Shown here: positions 22,323-34,574 of the stretch, one piece after another | How positions within the stretch are numbered: the first letter of the stretch is position 1 | How the letters are laid out: every line of letters starts with the position of its first letter | NCBI RefSeq assembly: GCF_016545825.1 | Contig: NC_052621.1 | Span: 21,106,940-21,170,939, forward strand | From: Eucalyptus grandis | Taxonomy: Eukaryota > Streptophyta > Magnoliopsida > Myrtales > Myrtaceae | Reading direction: 5' to 3' | Length of the DNA: 64,000 bases | Notes under the pieces: model-generated | What the model saw: the letters and a program-made list of their open reading frames with translations, nothing else | What the model was told of the DNA's origin: nothing | Database searches by the model: none | Translations under genes and position numbers: made by a program

Positions 22323-24425
22323 ATGTCTTCAAGTTCAAACATGGCTAGTAGTACTTCAAGCACACAACAACCTACCTCTAGCAATGAAGTTGTAAAACAA
22401 CCATTGAGGTATGTTACTAAGTTAGTTAATCATACCGATGCGGGGGAAATTTGTCTTGGAGATGCAACTTTTGTCAAAAAGATTATAAGAGTTCATACAT
22501 AAGAGTGAGGGGCCATTTGATGATGATAAGTGGAAAAAGAATTGGAAAGTGTACAAAAGTAGAAAAAAGAAGAAGATCTTTTGGATATGGAAAAATTAGA
22601 GGAAGAGGTCCATACTCAATTAATGAGTATTGCAACTAGAAATGTACATTTGCCTCTTGCTAGTTATTCACTTAGTAGTGGTGGTGGTGATAGAATGGAT
22701 TTATCATTGAACTCCAAAAAAAGGAAAGGTGGAAGTGGGAGTGGAAAATCACTTGAAAATGTATTTAATATGACTCAACGGGAACGTTTGGATTGTGAGA
22801 TTTTTAGGATGTTTTATTCGGCGGGCTTGCCATTTAATCTAGCAAGGAATCCTTATTTTCAATCCGCTTTCACTTATGCCGCTAATCATAATATTGCGGG
22901 TTATGTACCACCAAAATATAATTTGTTGAGGACCACTTTGTTGCAAAAAGAGAAGGCAAATATTGATAGGTTGTGTGCACCTATCAAAATCATGTGGAAG
23001 GAGAAAGGTGTAAGTATTGTGAGTGATGGATGGAGCGACTCACAAAGAAGACCGCTTATTAATTTCATAGCGGTATCGTATGGAGAATCGATGTTTATAA
23101 AATCAGTTGATTGCTCGGGAGAAACAAAAGATATACATTTCATTTTTAACTTGCTGAAAGGAGTTATCAATGAAATTGGGTATGAGAATGTGGTCCAAGT
23201 AATTACGGATAATGCTTCAAATTGTAAAGGTGCGGGACAAGTCATTGAGCAAGAATTTCTATCCATTATGTGGACGCCTTGTGTGGTGCACACTCTTAAT
23301 CTAACTTAGAAGAATATTTGTGCCGCCAAAAATATGGAGAGCAATTAAATGGTTTATGAGGAATGTAGTTGGATTTCAGATATTGTTAAGGAAGTTATGC
23401 AAATCAAACATTTCATCATGAACCATTCTATGGGATTAGCAATATACCATAAGTTTGTTAGCTTGAAGTTGCTTTCTGTAGCGGATAAACGTTTTACTTC
23501 AATGATTGTGATGCTTAGAAGATTCAAGTTGATAAAAAGTGGTCTTCAAAGTATGGTGATTTGTGACAAATGGAGTATCTATCGAGATGTTAATCAAGAG
23601 AAAGCTAAGTTTGTTAAGGAGAAGGTGTTGGATGATTTTTGGTGGGATTTGATTGATTATATACTTTCCTTCACGGCTCCTATTTATGATATGCTTAGAA
23701 CTTGTGACACTGATAAGCCTTATCTTCACTTAGTTTATGATATGTGGGGTTCAATGATCGAAAAAGTGAAGAAAGCTATATATGCACATGAAGTGAAGAG
23801 GCTAGATGAGAAGTTGACATTTTATGAGGTGATTCACACAATTCTTATAGATAAATGGACAAAGAACAATACTCCACTTCATTGCTTGGCACATGCTTTA
23901 AATCCCAGGCAAGTTCTAAAATTATATGAGATTATTACTTTAGTATTTTTTTTTTAACATGATAATATAATACTCTTCTTCTCTATTGTTGTTTTCTAAT
24001 TTTATTTTATTTTATTAATTAAAGGTACTATAGTGATCAATGGCTTGATGAAGATCCTACTCGAATTTCTCCATATAAGAATAAGGAGATCAACTAAGAA
24101 AGACTGAAATGCTTCAAGAAATACTTTCCTAACTTGGATGAGCGCAACAAGGTGAATTTGGAGTATGTAGATTTTGTGAGTAAAAATGGGGATTTTAGAG
24201 ATTTTGATTCTATTCAAAATCGATATTCTATGAATCCTAAGGCTTGGTGGGTTAATCATGGTGCATGTTCACCGATGCTTTAAAGCATAGCCTTAAAGCT
24301 TCTTGCACAACCTTCTTCTTCATCATGTGCTAAGAGAAATTTGAGTACTTATTCATTTGTGCATTCGGTGAGTAGAAATAAGATGACCCCAAAACGTGCA
24401 GAAGATTTGGTTTTTATTCATAGCA
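22323..24425 (+). pseudogene. hAT transposase (BED finger, DUF659), broken
   Basis: The likely start is ATG 22323, right after an intron end (TTTTTTTTGCAG). A BED-type zinc finger (WRCNFCQKDYKSS, about 22457-22500) is in a different frame from the start, which points to one base lost in the G run at 22441-22446. The DUF659/RNase H-like core is at 22800-23300, with the motifs SDGWSD (about 23025) and ITDNASNC (about 23200) that carry catalytic Asp residues. Stops at 23307 and 23346 break the frame. An intron at about 23910-24024 separates HALNP from YYSDQWLDEDP. The C-terminal dimerisation region (NPKAWW, KRNLSTYSFVHS, AEDLVFIHSNLRL) ends near 24425. Confidence 0.85.
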
Positions 24426-24832
24426 ATCTTCGTCTTCTATAAAAAAAAAAAAAGCTCACAATATGCAGAAGGAGAGACTAAGATGTGGGATATTGGCGGA
24501 GATGCATTTGACTCGTTTGAAGATGTTGGGGTGCTTGAAGTTGCAAATCTTTCACTTGATGAGCCGGAGATGGAGTCTTTTTTTTTTTTTTTTTTTCAAA
24601 AGAAGTGGATAATGTGAATGAATGACTTTTGTTATATTACTTAATGGAATATTGATTGTTTTTTTGCTTATTGTTAAATTTTAAATTTAATAGTGGAACG
24701 TGGATTTCTTGTTTTTTCCTTCAAGTTTTATGGATTATTACAATGAAATGTAGTTGAATTTGTCAAATTAAAAAAATGAATGATATTAACAAGTGTAAGA
24801 TTAATGTTTTTAGTATAGATTAATTATAGGCT

Positions 24833-24833
24833 C

Positions 24834-24889
<56 letters not shown>
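24833..24889. repeat. (TTA)n microsatellite
   Basis: About 19 TTA/TAT units near the right end of the hAT element. Confidence 0.95.
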
Positions 24890-25617
24890 TATTTAATATT
24901 TAACGTGTTGGAACGTGTCGGAATTCTCTACTTTTGAGAAATGATGTGTCGCGTGTCGTGTCGTATCGTGTCGCGTGTCGGTGCTACCTAGGTTCTACTT
25001 ATGGAAACCTAGATCCGATTGTATGGGCGAGCATGATTGATGGGCTATTATCACATTCCTTAAATAACTCGAGATCTCCTTAATTGATTCTATCCAACGG
25101 GTAGATTGGAAGAACTTCTTTGGAAAGTGCTAACGATTATAAAGTCATGGAGGAGTACGTAAGGAAGACGCTCAAGTTATTTAAGTGTGTACGTGAAAGA
25201 AAAATTCCAAAGTCTGAAGTTCTTAATTCTTTGCTGATTCATTTGTTGAGCTTAAATTGTACTCAAAAGAGAGATTAAATACTTGTGAGACCTTAAGGAA
25301 GTGTAGCAGAGTTTCTACACTATGGAGTCAAAGACGTGAAACTGTAAAATCTCTTTTGATTCTTAGTGAAATTCAGCCAATGGGCTGTCAGTGTGGGAGA
25401 GTGGACATAGGCTTGGTCTAAGCCGAACCACTATAAACTTTGTGTTTCAATTTTCTTTCCTTGAACTCTTTACTTTAATTCGTAGCTTTATATAATTGTT
25501 TATAGTCTTTTACATCTTCAGTCTATTGTCTTCAAAAGACGAGTTAATTTATTAAGTCTTGCAAAACTTCTTTTAACACTTATTCACCCCCTCTAGGTTT
25601 TCTTTCTAGCCCTATCA

Positions 25618-26124
25618 CTTTTCAGTTAGAGAGCAATCAAGGGACAATGGCATGCATCTGCTACGATCATACTGGAAAAATGGTAGATGGCTTTACCAGG
25701 GGATTTGCGGCCTCGTCGGCATTGCAAACAGAGTTCATGGCGTTTACACTCACCCTCCGCCATTTGCTGGAGCTCGGCAGAGTTCACGATCCATTGATAA
25801 TAGAATTCGATAGCCTGGTGTTGGTCAAATCCGTTCATGTTTCCACCCCGCCACCGTGGGAGGTCCAAGCTCTCGATGTTGAAGCTGTCGATCTCCTTCT
25901 CAAATTATCTCACCTTAGGGTTCAGCATTGCAAACGTGAGGCCAACTACGTAGCTGATTGGGCACAAAGGCCCATAAAAATGGTACCCTACCTCAAAATT
26001 GGGCCATTTCGCCTCCTTCCTTATTGCTAGATCTACTATGCTCAAACGCTTTGACCACTGGTTGTACCTATCCTTTATCTTAAACGAATTTCCCTTTTAT
26101 GACCCCAAAAAAAAAAAAAAAAAA
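25618..26124 (+). mobile_element. LINE 3' end with RNase H domain and poly(A) tail
   Basis: The frame 25647-26030 codes a plant RNase H-like (RVT_3) domain with DHTGKMVDGF, TEFMAFTLTLRHLLELG, IEFDSLVLVKS and REANYVADWA, so the acidic active-site residues are present. It is followed by about 75 bp of untranslated DNA and 18 A residues (26107-26124). The tail joins DNA (TCTGGCCTAATCT) that is continuous in unit A at 14853. The 5' part of the LINE was lost; the Sirevirus LTR abuts it at 25617. Confidence 0.75.
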
Positions 26125-27503
26125 TCTGGCCTAATCTAGTCGGAAAGTTCCTTATCAAGAGTTTGACAGGAGTCTTTAGTAGCAAAGGATGAAATTCTTT
26201 TTTGTGGATTAGCACATAATTGCTCCTCTTTCTTAGAGAGCCGATACTAATCGTTGGAGGCTAATCTTAGCTTTTAAGGTGAAGTGCACAAAGGTAAACC
26301 TCACTTAAGATCCTGCTGATTCTTTTGTGGGAACACCGTCTTGACATAGTGCCAACAACCGAAAATCTCATATGTACTAAAATCTCCACGAATAACATGG
26401 GGGACAAAGTCATTTATAACACTTGATAGGCTTGTAAAATTACATTTATTTTAATGTAACATTGACTTAACCTAGTACAATAAGTAAGTAACCACTTCTT
26501 CATTTGGACAACATTTAAACAGTCTCACATTTACAACTCATGAGTCATTCTCTTATAATTGTATCTTTTCCCCCTTCTTACACACGGTATGTGTTCCCCA
26601 ATGCTAATGAATTTACTTTTTATCTTATACCACCCCAGCTTCGCAAGGATACTTCTCAGAGAAGAAGTAGTGAACTGGCTTTAATCAGTTATTATTGTTT
26701 TGCTAATCAATCTTTGAGCAAGAAAGGAATGTCCTCTAGTTGGCTTATTAAAACTGAACGTGTTGCCCAGGCGAAAGGGACCCGGAATGAGGATATCAAT
26801 ATGCGTAACCAAGTCATCAAAGTGATGTATTCATCTGATTGGGCGATGGAATTAATCGCTTTCAGGTTAAATTTGCCGTCTCGCTACATTTGTGTTTAGA
26901 GTTTACTAATTATAGCAATTATTATGGATCCGAGTGCTTCTTTATTGGAGCTCATAAGCAGTTATAATGGATTCGAGCTCTTCTTAATTGGAGCTCATAA
27001 ATGCTTGCAAGCAAGTGGAAGTATTTGAGTTTCATACGAGATGGTTACAACCGTCATGTGTGCCATCTAAAGTTAATTAGTAAGAAGTTATATGATTGTC
27101 ATGAGCTAATCATGCACATATAACATCATAACATCACTATTTGTGGTAATTTTTTTTCTTTTTCCTACGTGTGACTTGTGCATGAAAGAAGTGCGCCGAC
27201 TACTAAATATAAGACCCAAGCAAGAGCTCAGGAATATCTCGAATATATGACACAAAAATTATTACCAAATATAACAAAAATATTATTATTCTCAATCTAT
27301 TGTCACGTCAATATGCAAAGTCCGTAACCAAATTGGCGTTACATGTATTCAATCCATACACGCGATCGGAAGATTACGTGCGTTGCGTACGCGCAATTCG
27401 AATCCTCTGGCGCAAAACTTCATCCCCCAACCCTCTTCACTCCTCCCATATCTCTCTAAAAGAATCGAACACAAGCCACTCGAAAATAGGAACTTGCGGA
27501 ACC
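26125..27503. other. DNA upstream of DUF247 B, paralogous to 14854-16329
   Basis: No supported gene. Collinear with the upstream DNA of copy A. The shared ATG-proximal block (ACACAAGCCACTCGAAAATAG and the following bases) ends at the start codon 27504. Confidence 0.75.
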
Positions 27504-29020
27504 ATGCCACAGCGGGACCCGTACGAGATCAACTGGATCGTCGAAGTCAACGAGAGCCTCTAGTGCATGCCCCCACGGACAAGCGACAGTACTGGAAGAA
27601 GCGGTCCATCTACCAGGTCCCGACCTCCGTCACCGACCTCAACCGCAATGCCTTCAACCAGCAGGCTGTCTCCTTCGGCCCCTACCACCACGGTGAGATC
27701 CACCTCCGCACCACCACGTACTTCTCCAATCCTCAGACGGTCTGAGAAGCCTCTCAATCCCTTCCTCGAGTCCCTGAGGGGAATGGTGCAGGACCTCGAG
27801 CAGAGCTACCATGCACTGGACCTGGAGTAGGAGGAGGTCCGCCGAGAGGGCACAGGGGACCGGTTCCTGAAGCTGATGATCCCTGATGGCTGCTTCATGC
27901 TTGATATCCTGAGGACCGCGACACAGGAGGAGGACGACTATGAGCCCGATGACCCCATATTTCACACTAGAAGGATGCTTTACATCATGCCATCATATGG
28001 CCAGACATGCTGACGCTGGAGAACCAGCGACCAGTGCTAGTGCTGGATTGGCTAGTCGCCGTCAAGAGCGATGACAAGAAGGTTAGTTTTTTAGATTTTG
28101 CTCTGTCATGTTCACCTAGCAGTACATCTTGTTGATGACAGATGGACCTCACATTGGATCCATCAAATCGAATGCTCCAAACCTGTTGGATGCATGGTTC
28201 AAAATCAACTGAGAATTTGATTACTATTATCGGAAAGCTTTTCTTTCTTTTTTTAATTTTTTTGCCTTTAATTCGAGTACTATCGATACGACAACAATCT
28301 CACATTCAAACGCACTGACTTCACACCAACGACTCAGGATGACGAACAGATCAACAAGCTCATCCTCAATTACACACCGCAAGGATAGGCAAATGCCTGC
28401 ACTTCCTGGACGTTGTCAGGAAGAGCCTACTTCTCCACGAGAAGCCCAAGCTGGACAAGGCGGGGTGCGAGGACCTTCTGTTAGTCCGGTCTGCCACTGA
28501 GCTCATCGAGCATGGGATCCGGCTCAAGAAGAGCGAGACCCGCAGCCTCACGGACATCTCCTTTGCCGCCGGGGTCCTGAGCCTCCCTGAGATCATGGTG
28601 GAAGAAGCAACCGATTCCATGTTCCTCGACCTCATTGCATTTGAGCGCTTCCACGTCAGGACCGGGAACGAGGTCACGTCCTACATCTACGTCATGGACT
28701 ACATCATTGACGATGAGGGCGACGTCACGCTTCTCCACAACTTTGGCATAGTCCTGAATGTCCTGGGGGACGACAAGGAAACCATCGAGATGTTCCCCTT
28801 GCTGGCCAAGTACACAACAACTGAACCCAACAACAGTCTCATTGCCGTGTGCAATAAGGTCAACGAGTACTGCAACAAGCCCTGGAACAAGTGGGGGGCT
28901 AATCTCCTCCAGACGTACTTCAGGGGTCCTTGGGCTTTATTGTCTTTCATCGCCGCCATCTTCCTTTCCGCACTCACTATAATTCAGACCGTATATACCG
29001 TGCTCAGCTCCAACAAATGA
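27504..29020 (+). pseudogene. DUF247/UPF0481 copy B, two exons, multiple lesions
   Basis: Exon 1 is 27504-28081, the intron 28082-28337 (GT-AG) and exon 2 28338-29020. Family motifs are readable: SIYQVP, AVSFGPYHHGE, DGCFMLDIL, FERFHVRTGNEVTSYIYVMDYI and a C-terminal membrane segment (FIAAIFLSALTIIQTVYTVL). Lesions in exon 1 are a TAG at codon 20, a frame change near 27572, a break near 27720 where PMEEHK should be, TAG at 27828, and a disrupted LLENQLP (now TLENQRP, shifted). Exon 2 has a TAG at 28387, probably from one lost base. The rest of exon 2 is open to 29020. No full protein is possible. Confidence 0.88.
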
Positions 29021-29033
29021 ACACATCCTTTGC

Positions 29034-29777
29034 GGAAAAATTACCAAAAAAGTTCTAAATTTATTACATTAATATCAATTCAGTCCTAAATATTTTAATT
29101 AAAACAATTCAGTCATAAACCTTTTTTTTTCCATTGACATTAATTCAGTCTATCCGGCCAATTTAGATTAGAAATTGCCGGAAGTGAACACTAACCACGT
29201 CCTATGTGGCACGGACGGCTAGCGCTAACGTGGACATTTTTGAATTATTTGTTAAATTTTTTCCTTTTTTCTTATTTTTTATGCTCTTTTCTCTTTGCCC
29301 TATGGTTGGTACCAACCATGATCGATGACAAGCCGTAGCCAAGGGCCTGCGAGGGCGTCGCAGCCCTCGTCGAATCTGGCGAGGGTCAAGCCCTCACCCA
29401 AGTTGCAAGGGCCATGCCCTCGCCAGCTGGCAAGAGGGACCCTTGCCTGTGGCTGGTTGCGGGCCATGGCCTGTACCAGCCACAAGGCAAAGCGAAAGAA
29501 TAGAAAAGAAAAAGGAAAATTAAGAAAAAAAAGGGGAAAATTAAAAAAAAAAATGAACAATTAAAAACAAAAAAAAATTAAAAAAATATCCACATCAATG
29601 CTCGTTGTGCCACGTAGGATGGCTGGCGTCCACGTCAGTGGTTTCCGCTCTAAATTGGTTGAATGGACTGAACTAGTACTAATGGGAAAATATTTATGAC
29701 TAAATTGGTCTAATTGAAAAATTTTAAGCTAAATTAATACAAATGCAATAAGTTTATAACTATTTTACTACTTTTCC
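29034..29777. mobile_element. Mutator-like MITE with long inverted repeats
   Basis: Both ends of the 744-bp element carry an imperfect inverted repeat of about 130 bp with repeated AATTCAGT blocks. Flanks are ACATCCTTTGC (29023-29033) and ACATCATTTGC (29778-29788), an 11-bp duplication with one mismatch, in the range for Mutator-type insertion. The interior has a GC-rich stretch (29330-29480). It lies 13 bp after the stop codon of DUF247 B. DUF247 C and D lack it. Confidence 0.8.
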
Positions 29778-29910
29778 ACATCATTTGCCTCTTTGTACAA
29801 TAAATTTTCCTTTATAGTCATGTTCATTTCCCTCTTTAAATGTACTAAATGATGGACATTTGGCTGTTTTTTTAATCATTATAAATGGTAATTCTCTCGT
29901 TTCAGTCCTC

Positions 29911-30015
29911 TTCATGTTTGTCCAATTGGGTGAAGGATGATCAAGTTCATGTTTGTCCAATTGGGCGAAGGATGATCAAGTTCATGTATGTCCAATTGGG
30001 TGAAGGATGATCAAT
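29911..30015. repeat. Three tandem copies of a 35-bp unit
   Basis: Units start at 29911, 29946 and 29981 (TTCATGTTTGTCCAATTGGG and the rest). The same place behind DUF247 A, C and D has one copy each (16634, 40255, 53175), so this is a local expansion. Confidence 0.9.
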
Positions 30016-33000
30016 TTTAGGCAAATGAAATCTTCCATTGCACCATTTTCTTCTTGATTAAAATTTTAACAAGTTGCAGGGAATTTAAGTGAACAACAAA
30101 TATGGCTTTCAAAGTCATTTCTCTTCCCCATCGGCTTCAAATTGCAAAGTCATCTATATATTTTCCGAATCATTAACACAAAGTAACAAACATACTTTTA
30201 TGACTGAGAAAGAAATATTTTGAAACTTCCAGCATCCTTCCTGAAATAAATAGAGCTAAAGATATTTATTGTTCTGGACCGCCATTATAGAATCCTAGAT
30301 CGAAATAAGCTGACAACTAACTATTAATTATGTACACATATTGTTAAGAATATGTCTTCAGTTTGAGTAGGTTTTTTAGTTTGAAAGGATAGAACAATTG
30401 CTTATCGTTATCACCTAAATTTTGACAATCCAATTAGGCATTCATTGCATCGAAAAATTAGGGATCAACCCTAATCCCTAAACAAAAATAGTTAAATTGC
30501 ATATAGTTATTATGAGCATTTTAACTAAGCCAGTATAATATTGCATTTGGACTTAATGGACTAAAGGAGAGAGGTTCTAAGCTTAATTAAATTATCTAAA
30601 CTAAGCTCGGCATAACGAAATTCAGTCAATTCAAGGACAAGCATGTCTTCATATTCGCAATCAGCATACATGGGAACTCTAAGGTGCAGTGCAGTGGTAG
30701 TGGGAGGTCCATCCTACATGATTGTAAAAGTAAAGAGGTGAGCTAAAGCTCAGTACATGAAATTTCTAAGTTTAAGGTAGAAGCTTACCACTCAACTTGG
30801 TACCGACTAACAATGTTAGTTCAAAACAAGTGCAATGTCAAAATTAAATGCATTATCTTCCTATCATGATGTGTCAGTAGAAACCATTAACAACATTACA
30901 TAAGATTATTCATTCAAACACGGATGTTATATTATTTCTTGATGTGTAGATATCACATAGCAGCTCACCAATATAGACATATGTGTTTTTCAACTCCTAC
31001 TTGTCATTAGCTAGGACCTATCTCGACTCACAAGGCATCTCGACTAACGGTCATTATCACCATCAACTTATGGGAGATGGATTCATGCATACCCATTAGT
31101 TACGCTTCTTAGCCCATTCATCATGGATGTTCTATATATTTGCGGTGATAAATACGCTACTGTACATCTGCATGATGATGATTATTTTTTAGCATCGTAC
31201 TAGAGGCTACACAAGCCATGTCATCATAGAATTTCATGTCCTCTCAACTTTGTAGAGAACCATCTCAAACGGTAGAATAATTGGCTAACTCTAGAGTGTC
31301 ATACACATACTCATACAAGGGAATTCACTTTATGGTGAATGGGCCATTGCAAAAGTCTTTATCATGTAGCATCAATGGCATATAAATCATCAACTACTAT
31401 ATGCATCTCAATAATTAGTTCTTTCTCAAGCAATTAATGATAAACAAATAATTACAAGCACTTCGCCACATGTATCCTCATTATTTTCTTGCTAAGCCAT
31501 CATCATTTAATCAAAAGCCATAGGTAGGTATCGGTAGCTTAGGAATCAATACTTACAAATTGACAGCTCGAAATGAACACTTAGGAGGAAATGACTTTGA
31601 AACAACATCTTAGTATCTTAGAACTAGATTATTTTGGTTGAAATTGACAATTTGAAATGGCAATTTTTGTTAGAGGTCGACTTCTTCAAAATCGACTACT
31701 CAAAGTTTGACACATAGAAATTGATTGCTTGGATAATCGATTAGTTAGTTAACAATCAGTAAGTCAATCAGATACTTGATTTACTTAGGAAGTTGATTGA
31801 ATGATCAAAATTGGCAAACGACTAAAATCGGTGAACTAGTCAGAGAATTGACGGTTGGCCACGAACGGTGGTTGATGAAAAAAGATGACTTTCAAAATTG
31901 GAAATTTGCTCAGGATTCGACTGAATTACCAAAATCGGTAAAATGAATTGTTAGTCATCACTTAATCAAAATCGCGTGAATATTCTTTTTAAGTCCAAAT
32001 TCCACATTTTACACTTATCTCGCCCAATATACAACAAAGCCTTTTGGGGAGTCGATCACACAATTTCTACGCTTGAAAATAGTTATCAACTTATATTTAG
32101 TCAACACAATATTGCCTTTATTGAATCTTGACCACGCTCGGGATTAATATTCAAACTTGGTTAAAAATCATCAACCGATCAAGTCAAAATTACTAAGTAG
32201 ATCAACATAATTTAGGCATAAAGAGTTTCACTTACCTTGAACAAAGACTTGGACAACTCTGAAAGCTTAACCACCTTTAAGGCAAAATAACAAGAACAAA
32301 GATTAACAATTATCAATCTTTTAACAAAACTAGTTCAATAGAAAAGAATAAAGCCCACAAATTTACCTTGTAAACTCTTGAAAGATGGAATTTTGAAGCT
32401 TTGATAGCACAAGCATAGAGTCTTTGCTTTTACTCGAAAGATTGAAAAGTGATAATGAAGAGGAAAGTGCTGGGTGGTCTTTTTTTTTCTTTGCAAGAAC
32501 AAGTTAGAATTTCTTTTAAGCTTAGTTATTTCTAAAGGCTTCATACGATCAAGAGAGGATGTAATTGGAAGACTTATAGGAGTCACAAAGGGATAAGAAT
32601 GTTAAGGTCAAAAGCAATGATAACATTGGGTTAAAAACACTAGGTTGAAATTGAGTGAGAGGTGCAGAAATTAGCAGAGAAAAATGGCTCAACTATATGG
32701 TTCCCAAGTAGATATTTCGATAAATTACTTAGATATCTAGTATTTTTGTACATAAATAAAGAAATCAGTGTCCGTTCTAAATAGCGACAAATCATAAAAA
32801 TATTTTAAACCCATTAAAATGTTCCACAAAAGTTACCAAATGCCAGGAGAAACTTAATTCAGTAAATTTCTGATCTACTACTTATTCAATGCATTAATCT
32901 CATAGCGTGTTAGTCTCCAAAAATAATTATTAGGGCGATACGTGTTTTATAGCTACTCTATATAATCAACCTAAGCACGGATGTTTATCATTTCAACCTT

Positions 33001-34574
33001 AATCAATTCATTTCCAAAAACCACGGTCACGGAAACATATTTTGAATGTTCTGCGCACCACAATATTTTTAACTGGAATTTTCCACGTGTGACATTTTTT
33101 ATCTTCTTTTCCTACTATTATTAAATGACATAGAAATTTCTGGATGTCATAATATCTCCTTTCCTCCATAAATCATCGGATCTTAAGTTTTTTTATGATG
33201 ACATACAGATATTTTGATATTAAATTTGCATGGACAAGTATATTTCAATGAAAAGATTTCTGTCTTTTTAAGCTCATTATGTGCCGATGATTGAAAGGTT
33301 TGATTGTATAAATCAAGAATATTCATTGCATTAAAAAAAATTGAGGACAAAATTGAAAATTGTATTAGTAAAAAGACTAAATAGAGGTCATTGTACTGTA
33401 AAATATGAATGCGAGATATATCATTCTAAGTCAAGTTTGGAAATTTTCTATTACACTTCAAATTGTGCATGATTTCGATGTAATATTTTGAGTCTGCACT
33501 TCGTTTGACCTTTTTATATACGGGAATAAAAAGGTAAGTGGTAGAACAGAAAGAAGTACAGGGAAAATTATAAGAAGAAAATAAAATGGAGGAAAAGTTG
33601 CTTTAAGAAAATTTAAAAGTTGTCATACTTTATCTCCCAATACGTCTTATTAATTTCAGAATTTGGACTAGAAGTGCTTCACTCTCGTTCAGAAGTCGAT
33701 GGGACCACAAAATGTTTGAAAAGAAAAGCCTGGCAACAAGTCGAAAGATGACCCCGCCCAATTTAAGATTTTAATAAAAGCTACGGGTAGTTGAGGTAAT
33801 CAAGAGCATATACAAGGGTGTCAACCCCTTTCATAATGACATGAATCCTTTATCTAGTACGAGAAAATAGTAGGTAGTGTTAAATCTTTACGTGAATCAC
33901 GCTCTACCCCACTCATTGATCACTGCATATCTAGATGGGTCACCCACTTTCAATCTCTCGTCTCTCTCTTCTGCACCTTGCATTTCTCCTCTTCTTCTTC
34001 GTTTCTTCCTTTTGGCCATTGCCACTGTCAATAGCCGTGCCCGCGGGGCCCCCACCGCCAAACACTGCAACCTCATGTTGGCGTTGCCGGATTGTGACTT
34101 GGATTTGTTTTCTTTTTTACCATTGTGGAATTAGGGGAAGGGGTCATCTTGAGCTTCTTCCTATTGGAGTTTTGCTTGTTTTGGTTCTAAATTGATGAGA
34201 AAAATATAACTTTTCTCGGGCGTTTAGATGGTTGTGGAATTAAGAATGGAGGTTTTGATGCACATTTTGATTTCTTCATTGGATGGTGATTCCCTTCCCA
34301 CCAATATTTAGTTTAACTTATAAAATTGACTTTGCCATATTGATTTGACTTTGATTTATCTTTTTGCCAAAATTAATTTTTCCCCATATGAAGCCAAAGG
34401 AAGTTTTCAAATTTGACACAAGATGATTTATAACTTGACTTGTGTGCCACCTGAAGTTAATTTATGAGAAATTATATGATTGCCACGGACTAACCAAGTA
34501 TATATATATTATTGGAACGTCACTCTTTGTGAAATATAGTTATATATATATAAAAGGGGCGTTGAGTACTAAAA
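30016..34574. other. Region without supported genes
   Basis: 30016-31960 is the paralogue of 16660-18759. From about 31960 to 34574 I see AT-rich DNA with no gene signature. A short open stretch at 33935-34192 codes a hydrophobic, Leu/Phe-rich N-terminus like a signal peptide, but it has no family motif and competes with an overlapping frame, so I do not call it. Confidence 0.6.

Larger units (their letters stand above)
20067..24990 (+). mobile_element. hAT superfamily DNA transposon, degenerate autonomous type
   Basis: Inverted ends read TAGGTAGCACGGACAC at 20069 and, on the other strand, TAGGTAGCACCGACAC at 24990. They are flanked by an 8-bp duplication, GGTCCTAC (20059-20066) and GGTTCTAC (24991-24998). 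The empty site is visible in the other Sirevirus LTR as GGTTTCAC on the minus strand near 8320. Subterminal regions hold many GACACG repeats. The 4.9-kb interior codes an hAT transposase with BED finger and DUF659 domain. A GC-rich leader lies at 20320-20720. Confidence 0.92.
18760..25617 (+). mobile_element. Second Sirevirus-like element, 3' end only, split by an hAT element
   Basis: Plus-strand 3' part of the same family as the element at 1-8642. It starts inside the extra ORF (18760) and continues through a polypurine tract (GGAGAGAT before 19735) and the 3' LTR. The LTR begins TGTTAGAGAAAA at 19735 and ends CTAGCCCTATCA at 25617, and is interrupted at 20067-24990 by an hAT transposon. Without the insertion the LTR is about 951 bp, close to the 938 bp of the other copy. 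All of gag-pol and the 5' LTR are missing. Confidence 0.85.

Noticed and set aside
33877..34195. Two overlapping frames with a signal-peptide-like start
   Set aside because: No family motif, no mature domain and no second copy; cannot be told from chance.
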